The notes beneath the pieces were generated by a model that was given only the letters and a program-made list of their open reading frames with translations, was not told the DNA's origin and did no database searches. DNA of 21,095 bases. Source: a virus. Below are positions 1 to 7,669 of the stretch, piece after piece. The position numbers and the translations under genes are program-made. The DNA is taken from the IMG/VR virus record IMGVR_UViG_3300021378_001617, positions 1 through 21,095 of that record, one strand, 5' to 3'. Each line of letters begins with the position of its first letter. The first letter of the stretch is position 1.

Positions 1-282
1 ATAGGTTATAACAGGCCTTACAGATTTCTGTAATCCAGCGATAAAACCAGTTCCTTTGTTAATTGAAATGTCGTGTTCAACTAGGCGTTCATGTTCTTTA
101 TCATGTGCCTGAGCCTGAAACATATTGAATTCTGTTTCTGACATTTTAGACTTTAATTCAGCCTGTAATTTTATTTTTTCAAGTTCAAATTTTCTGTCTG
201 CTTTGTCTTTGAATCCGTCAATTATTCCTGGAATAACTGAACCACCAAGACCGAGAGCAGAACCTAATAGTCCGCTTAACAT
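1..282 (-). CDS. Holin-like 3TM membrane protein, 5' part only
   Basis: The open frame begins with ATG at 282 and runs off the window at base 1, giving 94 codons. The N-terminus is glycine-rich and hydrophobic (MLSGLLGSALGLGG, then IPGIIDGF). A charged, probably helical stretch follows (residues about 22-75, with KFELEKIKLQAELKSK). The visible part ends in SVRPVITY. This arrangement, with the RPVITY box just before the expected transmembrane segments, resembles the phage and gene-transfer-agent 3TM holin family; those membrane segments lie outside the window. Holins of this kind form the inner-membrane lesion that releases endolysin. A good ribosome site (AGAGAGG) lies about 7 bases before the ATG, and a T4-type late promoter lies 35 bases upstream, fitting a lysis gene. 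It follows gp41 directly on the same strand. The family call is from recall of the motif; the gene itself is secure. Confidence 0.6.
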   Translation of the reverse strand, partial: MLSGLLGSALGLGGSVIPGIIDGFKDKADRKFELEKIKLQAELKSKMSETEFNMFQAQAHDKEHERLVEHDISINKGTGFIAGLQKSVRPVITY

Positions 283-316
283 AATTATACCTCTCTTAAA
301 TAATGTATCGGTATAA

Positions 317-324
317 TATTTATA
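317..324 (-). promoter_or_regulatory. T4-type late promoter (TATAAATA) before the holin-like gene
   Basis: The minus strand reads TATAAATA, the exact T4 late promoter octamer recognised by the gp55 sigma factor, whose transcription is stimulated by the gp45 clamp. It sits 2 bases upstream... in plus coordinates just below the gp41 stop codon (327-329), and 34 bases before the holin-like ATG at 282. No sigma-70 -35 box is needed for this class. Position at the boundary between the replication genes and a predicted lysis gene supports a real promoter. Confidence 0.65.
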
Positions 325-326
325 AA

Positions 327-1697
327 TTAATCTAATTTAATACTGGAATAATCGTCAAGTTTTTTAAGGAAAGAGTTTTCACCCTGCCCTTGACCTGAAT
401 CTTGGATTTGTTTTTGTGCTGAATCGTCTAAGTCAAACAATTTCATTTTACTTCTATCAACACCTATCATAAATCTTTTGTTTCTTGTAGGGTCTGAATA
501 TCTGTTCTTTAATTGTTTAACCATTATTTGTCCCATCTGTTCTAGTTCTTCTGTGCTAATCAAAGCAAACATTAAGTCTGCCGTTGCAGGCAAACCAAAC
601 GATTCAGAAGTATCTGTAAGTTCTACATCACTAGAATTATAACCACTTCTTGTTGTTTGTGTAGCAGAAACAATAGGAACATCAAACTCTACTGCTAAGC
701 CTCTAAGCTCTTCTGCGATACTTTTAATAATTGTATAAGAGTTTGCAGAACTACCTGGCCTAAATCTACTACTTGTGCAAATGTTTAGATAGTCAATAAA
801 AATAATATCAGGAACAAAGTTTCTTTTAATTTTCAATTCATCAAGTAGAATTTTAAAATGTCCGGCGTGTGCTGATGCTGTAGGATATTCTTTAATTACA
901 AGACGACCTTCTATTTTCTTTTTAATCTTGTCAATTCTTTCATCAAACATCTGCTTAGATAAATCTTTTAAATCCTGTATAGCAATGTTCATCATATTTG
1001 CATCTATTCTTTCTGCAATTCTTTCTTCTGCCATTTCTAATGTAATGTATAAAACATTTTTGCCTTGTTTAATTGCTCCTGAGGACATATGACACATAAA
1101 CAACGACTTACCTACTCCCGTGCCTGCAAGTGCAATATTCAATGTTTTGTTTGATAATCCACCTTCAGTAATTTTATTAAAAAACTCTAAATCGAAAGGC
1201 ATTTTTTCTTCTAGTCTGTGATAAAAGTCAAAACGTTCTTCAGCATTTTCTATATAGTCATGTCCAACTGTAACATTAAAACCTATACTTAGGGCATCTG
1301 AAAGTATGCTAGGTAATGCATCAGGAGTCTTTTCACCTTTACCATCTATAATTTGTATGGATTCCATTATGGCATTGTAAACAGCTTTGTCCTTACAGAA
1401 CTTTTCTGTAGACTCTAAAAGCCATTCCTCATTAACGTTATCTTCTATAAGTCCGTTAATTAAGGTTTCACATTTACCATATAAATCTTCACTAATGCTT
1501 CTATTTTCTTGTAGGGCTATAAGTAAGGCAGACTTACTAGGAGGGGAATTATATTTTACAACAAAGTTAGAAATAGTTTTATAAACTTCTCTATCTTCTA
1601 CATCTAAAAAATAATCTGGTTTTAGAAAAGGAACAACCTTTCTAACATATTCTTCATTAAATAATAGGTTGCTCAGTATCTGTGTTTCTAATCTCAT
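327..1697 (-). CDS. 41: Replicative DNA helicase, T4 gp41 / DnaB family
   Basis: This is the hexameric 5'-3' helicase that unwinds DNA at the phage replication fork and recruits primase. Residues 1-100 form the helical N-terminal domain of DnaB-type helicases. The RecA-like motor follows, with Walker A AGTGVGKS at 191-198, EMAEERIAERI at 221-231, a hydrophobic Walker B strand IIFIDYL at 298-304, and the SATQTTR segment at 344-350. Length is 456 residues, close to T4 gp41 (475). The start ATG at 1697 has AAAGGA upstream and overlaps the end of the zinc-ribbon gene by 41 bases. It is the last gene of the replication cluster before the late holin-like gene, as expected from T4 order uvsX-(40)-41. 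The primase subunit (gp61) is not in this window. Confidence 0.93.
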   Translation of the reverse strand: MRLETQILSNLLFNEEYVRKVVPFLKPDYFLDVEDREVYKTISNFVVKYNSPPSKSALLIALQENRSISEDLYGKCETLINGLIEDNVNEEWLLESTEKFCKDKAVYNAIMESIQIIDGKGEKTPDALPSILSDALSIGFNVTVGHDYIENAEERFDFYHRLEEKMPFDLEFFNKITEGGLSNKTLNIALAGTGVGKSLFMCHMSSGAIKQGKNVLYITLEMAEERIAERIDANMMNIAIQDLKDLSKQMFDERIDKIKKKIEGRLVIKEYPTASAHAGHFKILLDELKIKRNFVPDIIFIDYLNICTSSRFRPGSSANSYTIIKSIAEELRGLAVEFDVPIVSATQTTRSGYNSSDVELTDTSESFGLPATADLMFALISTEELEQMGQIMVKQLKNRYSDPTRNKRFMIGVDRSKMKLFDLDDSAQKQIQDSGQGQGENSFLKKLDDYSSIKLD

Positions 1698-1845
1698 CTA
1701 TAAATTCCTTTCTTATTATTTCTATACAGGGCTCGCATAGGTATACTTCGCCTTCCATTGTATTAAAACATATACCCTCATCATTGTCAAGGATATTGTC
1801 ATCACAACGGTCACATTTACCCAATATCGTCATATGCTTCTGCAA
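1657..1845 (-). CDS. Small zinc-ribbon protein between uvsX and gp41
   Basis: A 62-residue protein with two CxxC pairs, CDRC near residue 11 and CEPC near residue 37, spaced like a single treble-clef or zinc-ribbon metal site. The tail is acidic and charged (EIIRKEFIDEIRNTDTE). The gene overlaps uvsX at its start by 29 bases and gp41 at its end by 41 bases, so the three are probably translated from one mRNA. The start is uncertain: TTG at 1845 has a well-spaced AGAGGA ribosome site, while ATG at 1833 has none. In T4 this slot holds gene 40, but I see no similarity to it. The function is unknown; binding to nucleic acid or to a replication protein is only a guess from the fold and the neighbours. 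Confidence 0.72.
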   Translation of the reverse strand: MQKHMTILGKCDRCDDNILDNDEGICFNTMEGEVYLCEPCIEIIRKEFIDEIRNTDTEQPII

Positions 1846-2881
1846 TGTCTTCCTCTGAAATTTCTTCCTGCATTATTTTGCCTGTTGAGATTAGATAGTG
1901 GTCTTCAACCCATTTTGTAAATGTGGCATCTGCTAATACAGGTAACCAGAATTCTTTACTATATGTTTCTTTTGTTCTAAACTTTTTACTGTCTGTTCCA
2001 TCGGCAGCTACTTGATACCAGCCATTACTAGGTTTTACAACGTGACCCGATTCTAATGCTATATCTAAAAGACCAGACCATTTACTAATACCACCTTCAA
2101 AAGATACTTCAACTGGTATTTTACTTTTCTCTCTAACAAATCTAGACTTCTCAACATTAATTACAAAATCATAACCTGAAACATCTGAACCTGTTTTTTG
2201 TTGCCTTCTACCAATAATAAAAATGTTATCAGCAGAATAATAAATGCCTGTTCCACCTGAAACAATAGCTTTAGGAAACAATCCCATTTCTTGATATGTA
2301 TGATTAACAACAACTGCTGGCAAATCTTTAATTGTTAAATGTGGTGTAATCATTCTGAATAACGACTTCATTTGTTTTGCCCTTGTCATATCAGCAACGC
2401 TTTTACCATCTAAGGCATCATCTACTTCTTTCTTACTAGCCAAGTTACCTACGGAGTCAACAATAATCATAACTCTGTCACCTCGCTCTAAACCATTTAA
2501 CTGCGACATAACATCATGCTTTAATTGTTCGATGTCTGTAATAGGTGTATGAATAACTTTATCAGTATCAATACCAAAGGAATCGAAATATCCTTGAGGA
2601 GCACCAAACTCTGAATCGTAAAATAAAATAACAGCATCATCATACTTGTCTAAATATGACTTAGCAAGTAACATAGCAAATGCTGTTTTAAAATGTTTAC
2701 TTGGACCTGCAAAAACTGTAAGTCCTGGTGTTAGTCCACCATCTAATTTGCCTGACAATGCTACGTTCAAAGCAGGAACAGGTGTTTGTATCAAATCTTT
2801 TGTATTAAAAAATTTAGATTCGGAAAGTATTCCGGACTCCTTAATTGTAGAGTTCTTTTTAATTTTATCTAATAAGCTCAT
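1817..2881 (-). CDS. uvsX: UvsX, RecA-like recombinase
   Basis: The protein forms filaments on single-stranded DNA and catalyses strand exchange, which drives recombination-dependent replication in T4-like phages. The Walker A sequence is GPSKHFKT at residues 59-66, the phage form of the RecA P-loop (T4 has GPSKSFKS). The Walker B strand is VMIIVDS near 137-143, and DSEFG (residues 89-93) matches the catalytic-glutamate region. Length is 354 residues against 391 in T4. The start ATG at 2881 has GGAGA upstream and overlaps the stop of the sugar dehydrogenase gene by 4 bases (ATGA). A strong sigma-70 promoter lies inside that upstream gene at 2935-2964, so uvsX can be transcribed independently of gp43. 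Confidence 0.93.
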   Translation of the reverse strand: MSLLDKIKKNSTIKESGILSESKFFNTKDLIQTPVPALNVALSGKLDGGLTPGLTVFAGPSKHFKTAFAMLLAKSYLDKYDDAVILFYDSEFGAPQGYFDSFGIDTDKVIHTPITDIEQLKHDVMSQLNGLERGDRVMIIVDSVGNLASKKEVDDALDGKSVADMTRAKQMKSLFRMITPHLTIKDLPAVVVNHTYQEMGLFPKAIVSGGTGIYYSADNIFIIGRRQQKTGSDVSGYDFVINVEKSRFVREKSKIPVEVSFEGGISKWSGLLDIALESGHVVKPSNGWYQVAADGTDSKKFRTKETYSKEFWLPVLADATFTKWVEDHYLISTGKIMQEEISEEDIAEAYDDIG

Positions 2882-3606
2882 TCTTTTCTCCGAGATTTAT
2901 TTAGTGTGAGGGCTACAGCCATTGGATTGTCATTATTATAACATAAAGTAGATATGTGTGTCAAGTCTTTTGGAAAACAATTTCCGCCAAAACCTAACTG
3001 ACCATCTGGTCCTGGAACTTGCCAATGTGTTCCACCCAGCCATATATCTTTTTCTAAAAGATTGGCTACTTCATTATATTTTATTCCATGCTGTTCGCAT
3101 ATTTCATAAAAATCATTAGCAAGTGCAACCCTCATGGCTAAAGAGGCATTCCTTGCTAACTTAAACATTGAGGCACCCTTTGCCCCTAATACGGTTGGGG
3201 ATTTTATATCCTTAAATGTAGAAACAAAACCCTCGTGAACTTCTCCTGGAAACCCTATAACTAAAGGTAAATTAGGATTATCTACATCCTCCTTCCAAGA
3301 ACGCTCACGTAAAAACTCTGGCATAATAATAGCATCAGGAAACTTTTCCACTTGGTCAGGACCTATTGTGCTTCTTATTACTGTTTGTTTATCCTTAAAT
3401 TGTTCATATACTTCTTCTAGTATAGAAGTATCTAATGTGTTATCTTTTAGTGGAGTAGGGACGCACAAAAACACATAGTCTACCTCACTAACCTCAGTAT
3501 CAAAGCCTAAGGGCGGGTCATATATGCTTATTTCAGCATTTACTTTACTTAACAGATATTCTGTAGCCTTTCCTACAAAACCATACCCTACGATTAATGC
3601 TCTCAT
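2878..3606 (-). CDS. Short UDP-glucose/nucleotide-sugar 6-dehydrogenase lacking the C-terminal domain
   Basis: Enzymes of this family oxidise UDP-glucose to UDP-glucuronate with two NAD+. Visible here are the Rossmann loop GYGFVG (7-12), a CVPTP segment, RSTIGP (the family's STVxPG region), PEFLRE, the KLARNA helix bearing the catalytic Lys and Asn, and the nucleophile motif GFGGNC with Cys210 followed by FPKD. These cover the NAD-binding and central domains. At 242 residues it stops about 30 residues after the catalytic Cys, whereas cellular enzymes continue for a third, UDP-sugar-binding domain to about 400-450. The ATG at 3606 overlaps the gp43 stop by 4 bases, with weak GAGG upstream. It may be a sugar or other acyl dehydrogenase with an altered substrate; active-site residues look intact. 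Confidence 0.82.
   Translation of the reverse strand: MRALIVGYGFVGKATEYLLSKVNAEISIYDPPLGFDTEVSEVDYVFLCVPTPLKDNTLDTSILEEVYEQFKDKQTVIRSTIGPDQVEKFPDAIIMPEFLRERSWKEDVDNPNLPLVIGFPGEVHEGFVSTFKDIKSPTVLGAKGASMFKLARNASLAMRVALANDFYEICEQHGIKYNEVANLLEKDIWLGGTHWQVPGPDGQLGFGGNCFPKDLTHISTLCYNNDNPMAVALTLNKSRRKE
2935..2964 (-). promoter_or_regulatory. Sigma-70 promoter for uvsX
   Basis: The minus strand has TTGACA (2959-2964), an 18 bp spacer, and TATAAT (2935-2940), matching both consensus hexamers exactly. It lies within the 3' end of the sugar dehydrogenase gene, about 54 bases before the uvsX ATG. A perfect match to both boxes is unlikely by chance, even in AT-rich DNA. Confidence 0.7.
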
Positions 3607-6086
3607 CCAAATAAATCCTCAAGTGTAGCTACAGGCTTTGTATTCCAACCAAGTCCTTTAGCAATAGTATTAAGGGGTTCTGTAAATGCTTTATCAAAAA
3701 TTAATTCATAATCAACCATATCATGTAAGTTAAATTCCTTAGGCAGTTTACTGGAAAATGCTATAGTATTTTCACCTATCATATTAGGCTCTTTTAAATA
3801 CAAAAATTTAACCTTATCCCCATCTTGTATTTTTTCGTATTTATTACCTAACTTATTCTGTTTAATCATATGATTATATAACAGAGCTCCTCTAACATGA
3901 ATAGGAGTTCCTTTATTGTATATGTCTGCGACCGAGGTATATTTTTCTAAATTGTTACATCCTCGAGGAAATGCTATTTTCTCTGGACTCATTGTTTTAA
4001 ACTCTTCCCAAGTTTTAGCAACAAAGGCCTGTAATTGTTTTTCATCTTCAACTAAGCAAAGCCTTACTGCCTCTCTCAGACTTTTTCTAACAGGAGCAGG
4101 AGTAGAACTTCTTACAATTTCTAAACCCATAACTTTAAGTTTAGGTTCTGTATATCTTACACCTTCGTTATCATAAACATTAAGTGCATATCTTTTCTTC
4201 GCAACCCAGATACCTCTATCAGCGATTGCCTCACGTTTAAAGAATATTTTTTCCTCAAAGGCATTTGTATATTCCGCAAGTTTGTGCATTGCTTTATTAA
4301 TTGCCTTCTCAATTTTCTCCTCACCTATTTTGTCTAAGTTATCTATAATTTTATCTTTAGGCAATTTACTAAAAAACTTTTGAACAAGTTTGTCCATTGT
4401 AATATAGCAGGAGTCTGTGTCTGAATAAAAACTATACATTTCATCTTGTGTATCGCATATTTTATTTAGATACTCATCAAGTGCCTTGGCAGTTTCCCTG
4501 ATGATGAACTGACCTGTCATTGTAATACCTTCTGCTATTCTATCGTCATAGAAGCGAAAGTATTCGTTTGCCAAGGCACCGAATAAACTATTAAGTTGAA
4601 TTTTTCTAGCCATCTGAAAATTGTTAAACTTAGCAATGTTATTCAGATGTTTATCATCTTTGTCTTGTTCGTGTGCCTTTTGTGCCTGTTGCATCAATTT
4701 CTTATATCGTTGTCTATCATCAAAAAACTTTTCTACTATCTCAGGAAACAATCCTTGTTTTTCTTTTGTAAATTGTTGACCATTAGCTGCCATAGCATAC
4801 TTGCCAACTTTTACTGTTTTATCTAATAATCCTTCTACTGTGCTATCTAACATACCTGGAACTAAAGTATCTGGACTCATATTATATTGCATAATAATAC
4901 TAGGATATAGACTTGTGGCATCGAAGGACATTACCCAATCATATTGTCCTGGCATTGGTTCTTGAACATAGGCACCTTCAATACGTCTACCTTGTGTTGT
5001 TTTACGTTGAGGTATCATTATGTTTTTATCTAACAAATGATTATATAATAAACAATCCCATGTTCTTACAGCTGAGAATATATCATTAAAGTTTGCCTTA
5101 GCATCATAGGTCATTGTAGCAATCAGTTCAATAAGTTTCATCTTATCTTCCAATTCATCTACAAGTTTTGTATCTATAATGTTGTAGTCAATAAATCTAT
5201 TCCAGTCATTTTCATAAAACTCTTTAAATGTATCAAAGCCACTTTCTAATTTGTTTTTACCTAGTTCTACTTCTGCAATATAATCTAATTTGTAGGATTC
5301 TTGTGCTGTGTAAGTAAACTTTCTATATAAGTCTAAATAGTCTAATTGTGAAACCCCCTTAATATCATATGCTAAGAGCTCCTTATTATTCATTCTAACA
5401 TTTCTTTTTCTAGTCATGCCAAACGGACTTAGGGTATTCTTAGCATCATTGCCAAATACTTTATCAATACGAGAAACAAGATAGGGAATATCAAATAGTG
5501 TGGAGTTCCAACCTGTGATAATGTCTGGGTATTCATCAACCCACCATTGCATAAACTTTTCTAGTAAATCATGTTCATCATCACATACGGTATAATTTAC
5601 ATTTAAGTTTACAGTTTCTTTACCGGGCTTCCATTCTCCGGAGCCCCATGTAAAGATTTCTTTAGTGTGATTATTTATTACAGTAATAAGCAACACTTCA
5701 TCGGTTGGATTCTCCACACTCGGGAATCCGGAGTCGGCTCTAGTCTCAATATCAATGGACCAAATGCCTAACTTTGTTAGGTCAAAGTCAATTTCTCCGG
5801 GATAGATTGTGGACAGATATTGATAAGTCATATCTGTTTGTCCGTATATGGGATAGTTATCTATGCCCTTATATTTTTCTAAAAACTCTTTTGCATCTGT
5901 GCAATTTTTAAATCTTACAGGCTTTATTTCCTCACCATACAAACCTTTAAATTTTGAAGGTTCATTAGAACGAACATAAAGGGTAGGTGTAAAGGCATGC
6001 TTTTCAATAAACTTTTCTCCTTCACGTATTCCGCGAACAAGAACTTTATTGCCGTATTGCCAAGCATAAGAATAAAAATCACTCAT
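3603..6086 (-). CDS. 43: Family B DNA polymerase, T4 gp43-like
   Basis: Replicative DNA polymerase with proofreading exonuclease. Exonuclease motifs are all present: Exo I with DIET at 112-115, Exo II GWNSTLFDIP at 192-201, and Exo III YNIIDT at 301-306. Polymerase motif A is DATSLYPSI at 389-397, motif B is within RKIQLNSLFGALANEYF near 494-510, and motif C is YSDTDS at 554-559. Length is 827 residues against 898 in T4, with no break or inserted element. A consensus sigma-70 promoter sits immediately upstream, with its predicted start site on the A of the ATG, and there is only a weak AGG in place of a ribosome site. The gene is translationally coupled to the sugar dehydrogenase downstream. 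The Sm-like gene upstream is 52 bases away. Confidence 0.96.
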   Translation of the reverse strand: MSDFYSYAWQYGNKVLVRGIREGEKFIEKHAFTPTLYVRSNEPSKFKGLYGEEIKPVRFKNCTDAKEFLEKYKGIDNYPIYGQTDMTYQYLSTIYPGEIDFDLTKLGIWSIDIETRADSGFPSVENPTDEVLLITVINNHTKEIFTWGSGEWKPGKETVNLNVNYTVCDDEHDLLEKFMQWWVDEYPDIITGWNSTLFDIPYLVSRIDKVFGNDAKNTLSPFGMTRKRNVRMNNKELLAYDIKGVSQLDYLDLYRKFTYTAQESYKLDYIAEVELGKNKLESGFDTFKEFYENDWNRFIDYNIIDTKLVDELEDKMKLIELIATMTYDAKANFNDIFSAVRTWDCLLYNHLLDKNIMIPQRKTTQGRRIEGAYVQEPMPGQYDWVMSFDATSLYPSIIMQYNMSPDTLVPGMLDSTVEGLLDKTVKVGKYAMAANGQQFTKEKQGLFPEIVEKFFDDRQRYKKLMQQAQKAHEQDKDDKHLNNIAKFNNFQMARKIQLNSLFGALANEYFRFYDDRIAEGITMTGQFIIRETAKALDEYLNKICDTQDEMYSFYSDTDSCYITMDKLVQKFFSKLPKDKIIDNLDKIGEEKIEKAINKAMHKLAEYTNAFEEKIFFKREAIADRGIWVAKKRYALNVYDNEGVRYTEPKLKVMGLEIVRSSTPAPVRKSLREAVRLCLVEDEKQLQAFVAKTWEEFKTMSPEKIAFPRGCNNLEKYTSVADIYNKGTPIHVRGALLYNHMIKQNKLGNKYEKIQDGDKVKFLYLKEPNMIGENTIAFSSKLPKEFNLHDMVDYELIFDKAFTEPLNTIAKGLGWNTKPVATLEDLFG

Positions 6087-6092
6087 AGCCTA

Positions 6093-6121
6093 ATTATATA
6101 GACAAAAGTCGTAGAAGTCAA
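6093..6121 (-). promoter_or_regulatory. Sigma-70 promoter for gp43, predicted leaderless
   Basis: The minus strand shows TTGACT (6116-6121), a 17 bp spacer, and TATAAT (6093-6098). Only six bases (TAGGCT) separate the -10 box from the ATG at 6086, which places the expected +1 on the A of the start codon. This would give a leaderless polymerase mRNA. Confidence 0.75.
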
Positions 6122-6138
6122 GTAGATAGACTACCAAA

Positions 6139-6489
6139 CTATTTAATTGGTTGTATTTTCTTTTCTTGTGGCATTATAACTGATGAACCATATACTCTAT
6201 TGTATTCATCAATTAAATTTCCTACAGGTGACATAATTGCAACTACATGATTTGGCATAATGCTAACTAATGACTTTTCAGCATAAGGGGCATATGGTGC
6301 CAATGCAACGTTGAATTTTCCTTCTTCGGTTGGGTGGGGTTGAATAATAACAACTGCTGGTTTTTCAACTTGAATAAGTTGTCTACCTTCAATTTCTAAA
6401 TCACTAACTTTGCCGAGAAGTTCTTCTCCTGAGGAAAGTTTAACAATCTGTAATTGAGATGGTTGTTTGGTTTCTACTTTTTTACTCAT
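6139..6489 (-). CDS. Conserved small protein with possible Sm-like beta-barrel
   Basis: A 116-residue protein. The core reads IVKLSSGEELLGKVSD, then a strand ending in VEKPAVVIIQP, then VSIMPNHVVAIMSP and DEYNRVYG. The KLxSGEE opening followed by alternating beta strands, and the late HVVAIMxP strand, are like the Sm/LSm-type conserved hypothetical proteins I recall from marine T4-like phages; this comparison is from memory. Termini are lysine-rich and probably flexible. The ATG at 6489 has AAGGA spaced 7 bases upstream. It lies between the dehydrogenase-like gene and gp43. A hairpin and an AATAAATA late-like box lie in the leader. If the Sm-like reading holds, RNA binding is conceivable, but nothing in the sequence proves it. 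Confidence 0.7.
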   Translation of the reverse strand: MSKKVETKQPSQLQIVKLSSGEELLGKVSDLEIEGRQLIQVEKPAVVIIQPHPTEEGKFNVALAPYAPYAEKSLVSIMPNHVVAIMSPVGNLIDEYNRVYGSSVIMPQEKKIQPIK

Positions 6490-6506
6490 AATATATTCCT
6501 TAAGGT

Positions 6507-6529
6507 GGTGAGGCCTTTATGACCTCACC
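6507..6529 (-). other. Hairpin in the leader of the Sm-like gene
   Basis: Perfect 7 bp inverted repeat, GGTGAGG (6507-6513) and CCTCACC (6523-6529), with a 9-base loop. It lies between the dehydrogenase stop (6581) and the ribosome site of the Sm-like gene (start 6489). No T-run follows on either strand, so it is not a typical intrinsic terminator. It could be an RNA-stability or processing element. Confidence 0.5.
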
Positions 6530-6531
6530 TA

Positions 6532-6539
6532 TATTTATT
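6532..6539 (-). promoter_or_regulatory. Late-like promoter variant (AATAAATA)
   Basis: The minus strand reads AATAAATA, one base off the T4 late octamer and matching the relaxed NATAAATA form I recall from marine T4-like phages. It is intergenic, 42 bases upstream of the Sm-like ATG. The same variant also occurs inside coding regions, so this is weak evidence by itself. Confidence 0.3.
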
Positions 6540-6580
6540 AACAATTACTGCTAAAGTGTTGTCTGACTTTAACCGTTTTA

Positions 6581-7195
6581 TTAACTAAGTTCTAAATTAT
6601 AAACGAATAATCCATCATTGTTAAAATAATTATCCATTACAAATAACATGGCATGAAAAATTACTTCTGGGTCAAAAGCATTATCTTTTACTCCTGCTTG
6701 GTCAAGTGTTAAGCCTGATTTAATAGGACCTAACTTCATATTACATATTTGTTTGTCTAAGCAAAAGTTATTAAGATTTTCTTTAGTTCTTCGGTAATGT
6801 TTTTGTTCGTCGTCTAAATATATATTTTTAGTTGCGAACAATTCATCGGAATATTGGTCGATTGTGCTGCCTATATTAATTAGCAATACTTTATCGTTAC
6901 CCGTGCGAAACATTTTAAAAGTGTCCCAGTCTGAATAATGTCTACCATACAAGTCCATTAGCATATGCATTTGAGCATCGTCCCATCCATCAAAGTTGTA
7001 AGCGTTGTTAATTATAACATCACACTCACTAGACTCTTTTACAATGGTTTGTCTGTCCTCTGCATCTGAAATATCATATCCTGAACTTTTAGAAAACCCA
7101 ATAACATCGTTACTAAGGTTCTGTAAACTTTCAAATACAAGTTTGCCGAAACCCCTTGTATGTCCAATGACTGCTATCTTTTTATTCGTTATCAT
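6581..7195 (-). CDS. Short-chain dehydrogenase/reductase-like protein
   Basis: A 204-residue Rossmann-fold protein. It has the nucleotide loop GHTRGFG at 11-17 (family pattern TGxxxGxG), NNAYN at 63-67 in place of the usual NNAG, and a possible catalytic set Ser110, Tyr134 and Lys138 (YRRTK). It is shorter than classical SDRs (about 250 residues), mainly at the C-terminus, where the substrate loop is normally found. SDRs are NAD(P)-dependent oxidoreductases acting on sugars, lipids or other alcohols; the substrate cannot be read from sequence. It begins 7 bases after the Hsp20 stop with no clear ribosome site, so it probably depends on hsp20 translation. A role together with the sugar dehydrogenase and glycosyltransferase in this window is possible but inferred. 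Confidence 0.72.
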   Translation of the reverse strand: MITNKKIAVIGHTRGFGKLVFESLQNLSNDVIGFSKSSGYDISDAEDRQTIVKESSECDVIINNAYNFDGWDDAQMHMLMDLYGRHYSDWDTFKMFRTGNDKVLLINIGSTIDQYSDELFATKNIYLDDEQKHYRRTKENLNNFCLDKQICNMKLGPIKSGLTLDQAGVKDNAFDPEVIFHAMLFVMDNYFNNDGLFVYNLELS

Positions 7196-7201
7196 TTAGT
7201 T

Positions 7202-7639
7202 CTATTTTATTTTTACCGTTCTAGGCTTTTTCTCCTCTGGAATAATTCTTTCCAATGGAATTATTAGCATCCCATTCTTTAGAGAAGCCTCACCAACTAC
7301 GACATCATCTGCTAATGCAAAACTTCGTGTAAAGTTTCTATTGGCAATTCCCTTATGGAAAAACTCTTTACTTTCGTCGCTAGTTTTTGACCAAACAACA
7401 AGTTGATTATCCTCAGGTTTATGCTCAATAGTCAAATCAGATTTATCAAAGCCAGCCACAGCCAACTCAATCACAAATTTTTCATCTGATTCTTTAATGA
7501 TGTTATATGGTGGATATCCAGTGCTTGGAGCAATTTGTCTTAAATTGTGAAATGCTCGGTCGAACCCGACACTGAACGGTGAAATTTCGTCTAATAGTTT
7601 TTGCATATCAGACGCAATATAGGTTTTAATGCTATTCAT
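7202..7639 (-). CDS. hsp20: Small heat-shock protein, Hsp20/IbpA family
   Basis: An ATP-independent chaperone that holds unfolding proteins. The 145 residues comprise an N-terminal segment (FSVGFDRAFHNL, close to the FD-RLF start of bacterial IbpA proteins), an alpha-crystallin domain starting at PPYNIIKESDEKFVIELAVAGF, and the terminal strand LIIPLERIIPEEKK, which includes the conserved L-x-I-x-L-x-R pattern. The C-terminus ends in VKIK. Hsp20 genes are a known hallmark of marine T4-like phages. The ATG at 7639 has a strong AAGGAG site. Two promoter-like elements lie in the 104-base gap upstream, a late TATAAATA and an extended -10, suggesting expression at more than one stage. Confidence 0.92.
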   Translation of the reverse strand: MNSIKTYIASDMQKLLDEISPFSVGFDRAFHNLRQIAPSTGYPPYNIIKESDEKFVIELAVAGFDKSDLTIEHKPEDNQLVVWSKTSDESKEFFHKGIANRNFTRSFALADDVVVGEASLKNGMLIIPLERIIPEEKKPRTVKIK

Positions 7640-7669
7640 ATTTTTCTCCTTTTAAATAAGCAAGTTAAT

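Noticed and set aside
1762-1790. TTGACA-17-TTTAAT before gp41
   Set aside because: The -10 box lacks the key second-position A, and the whole lies in the zinc-ribbon coding region; too weak compared with the six clear promoters.
4596-4826. Plus-strand open frame with a hydrophobic, membrane-like translation
   Set aside because: It lies antisense inside gp43 between conserved polymerase motifs; the hydrophobic look comes from reverse reading of Lys/Asn-rich codons. No ribosome site.
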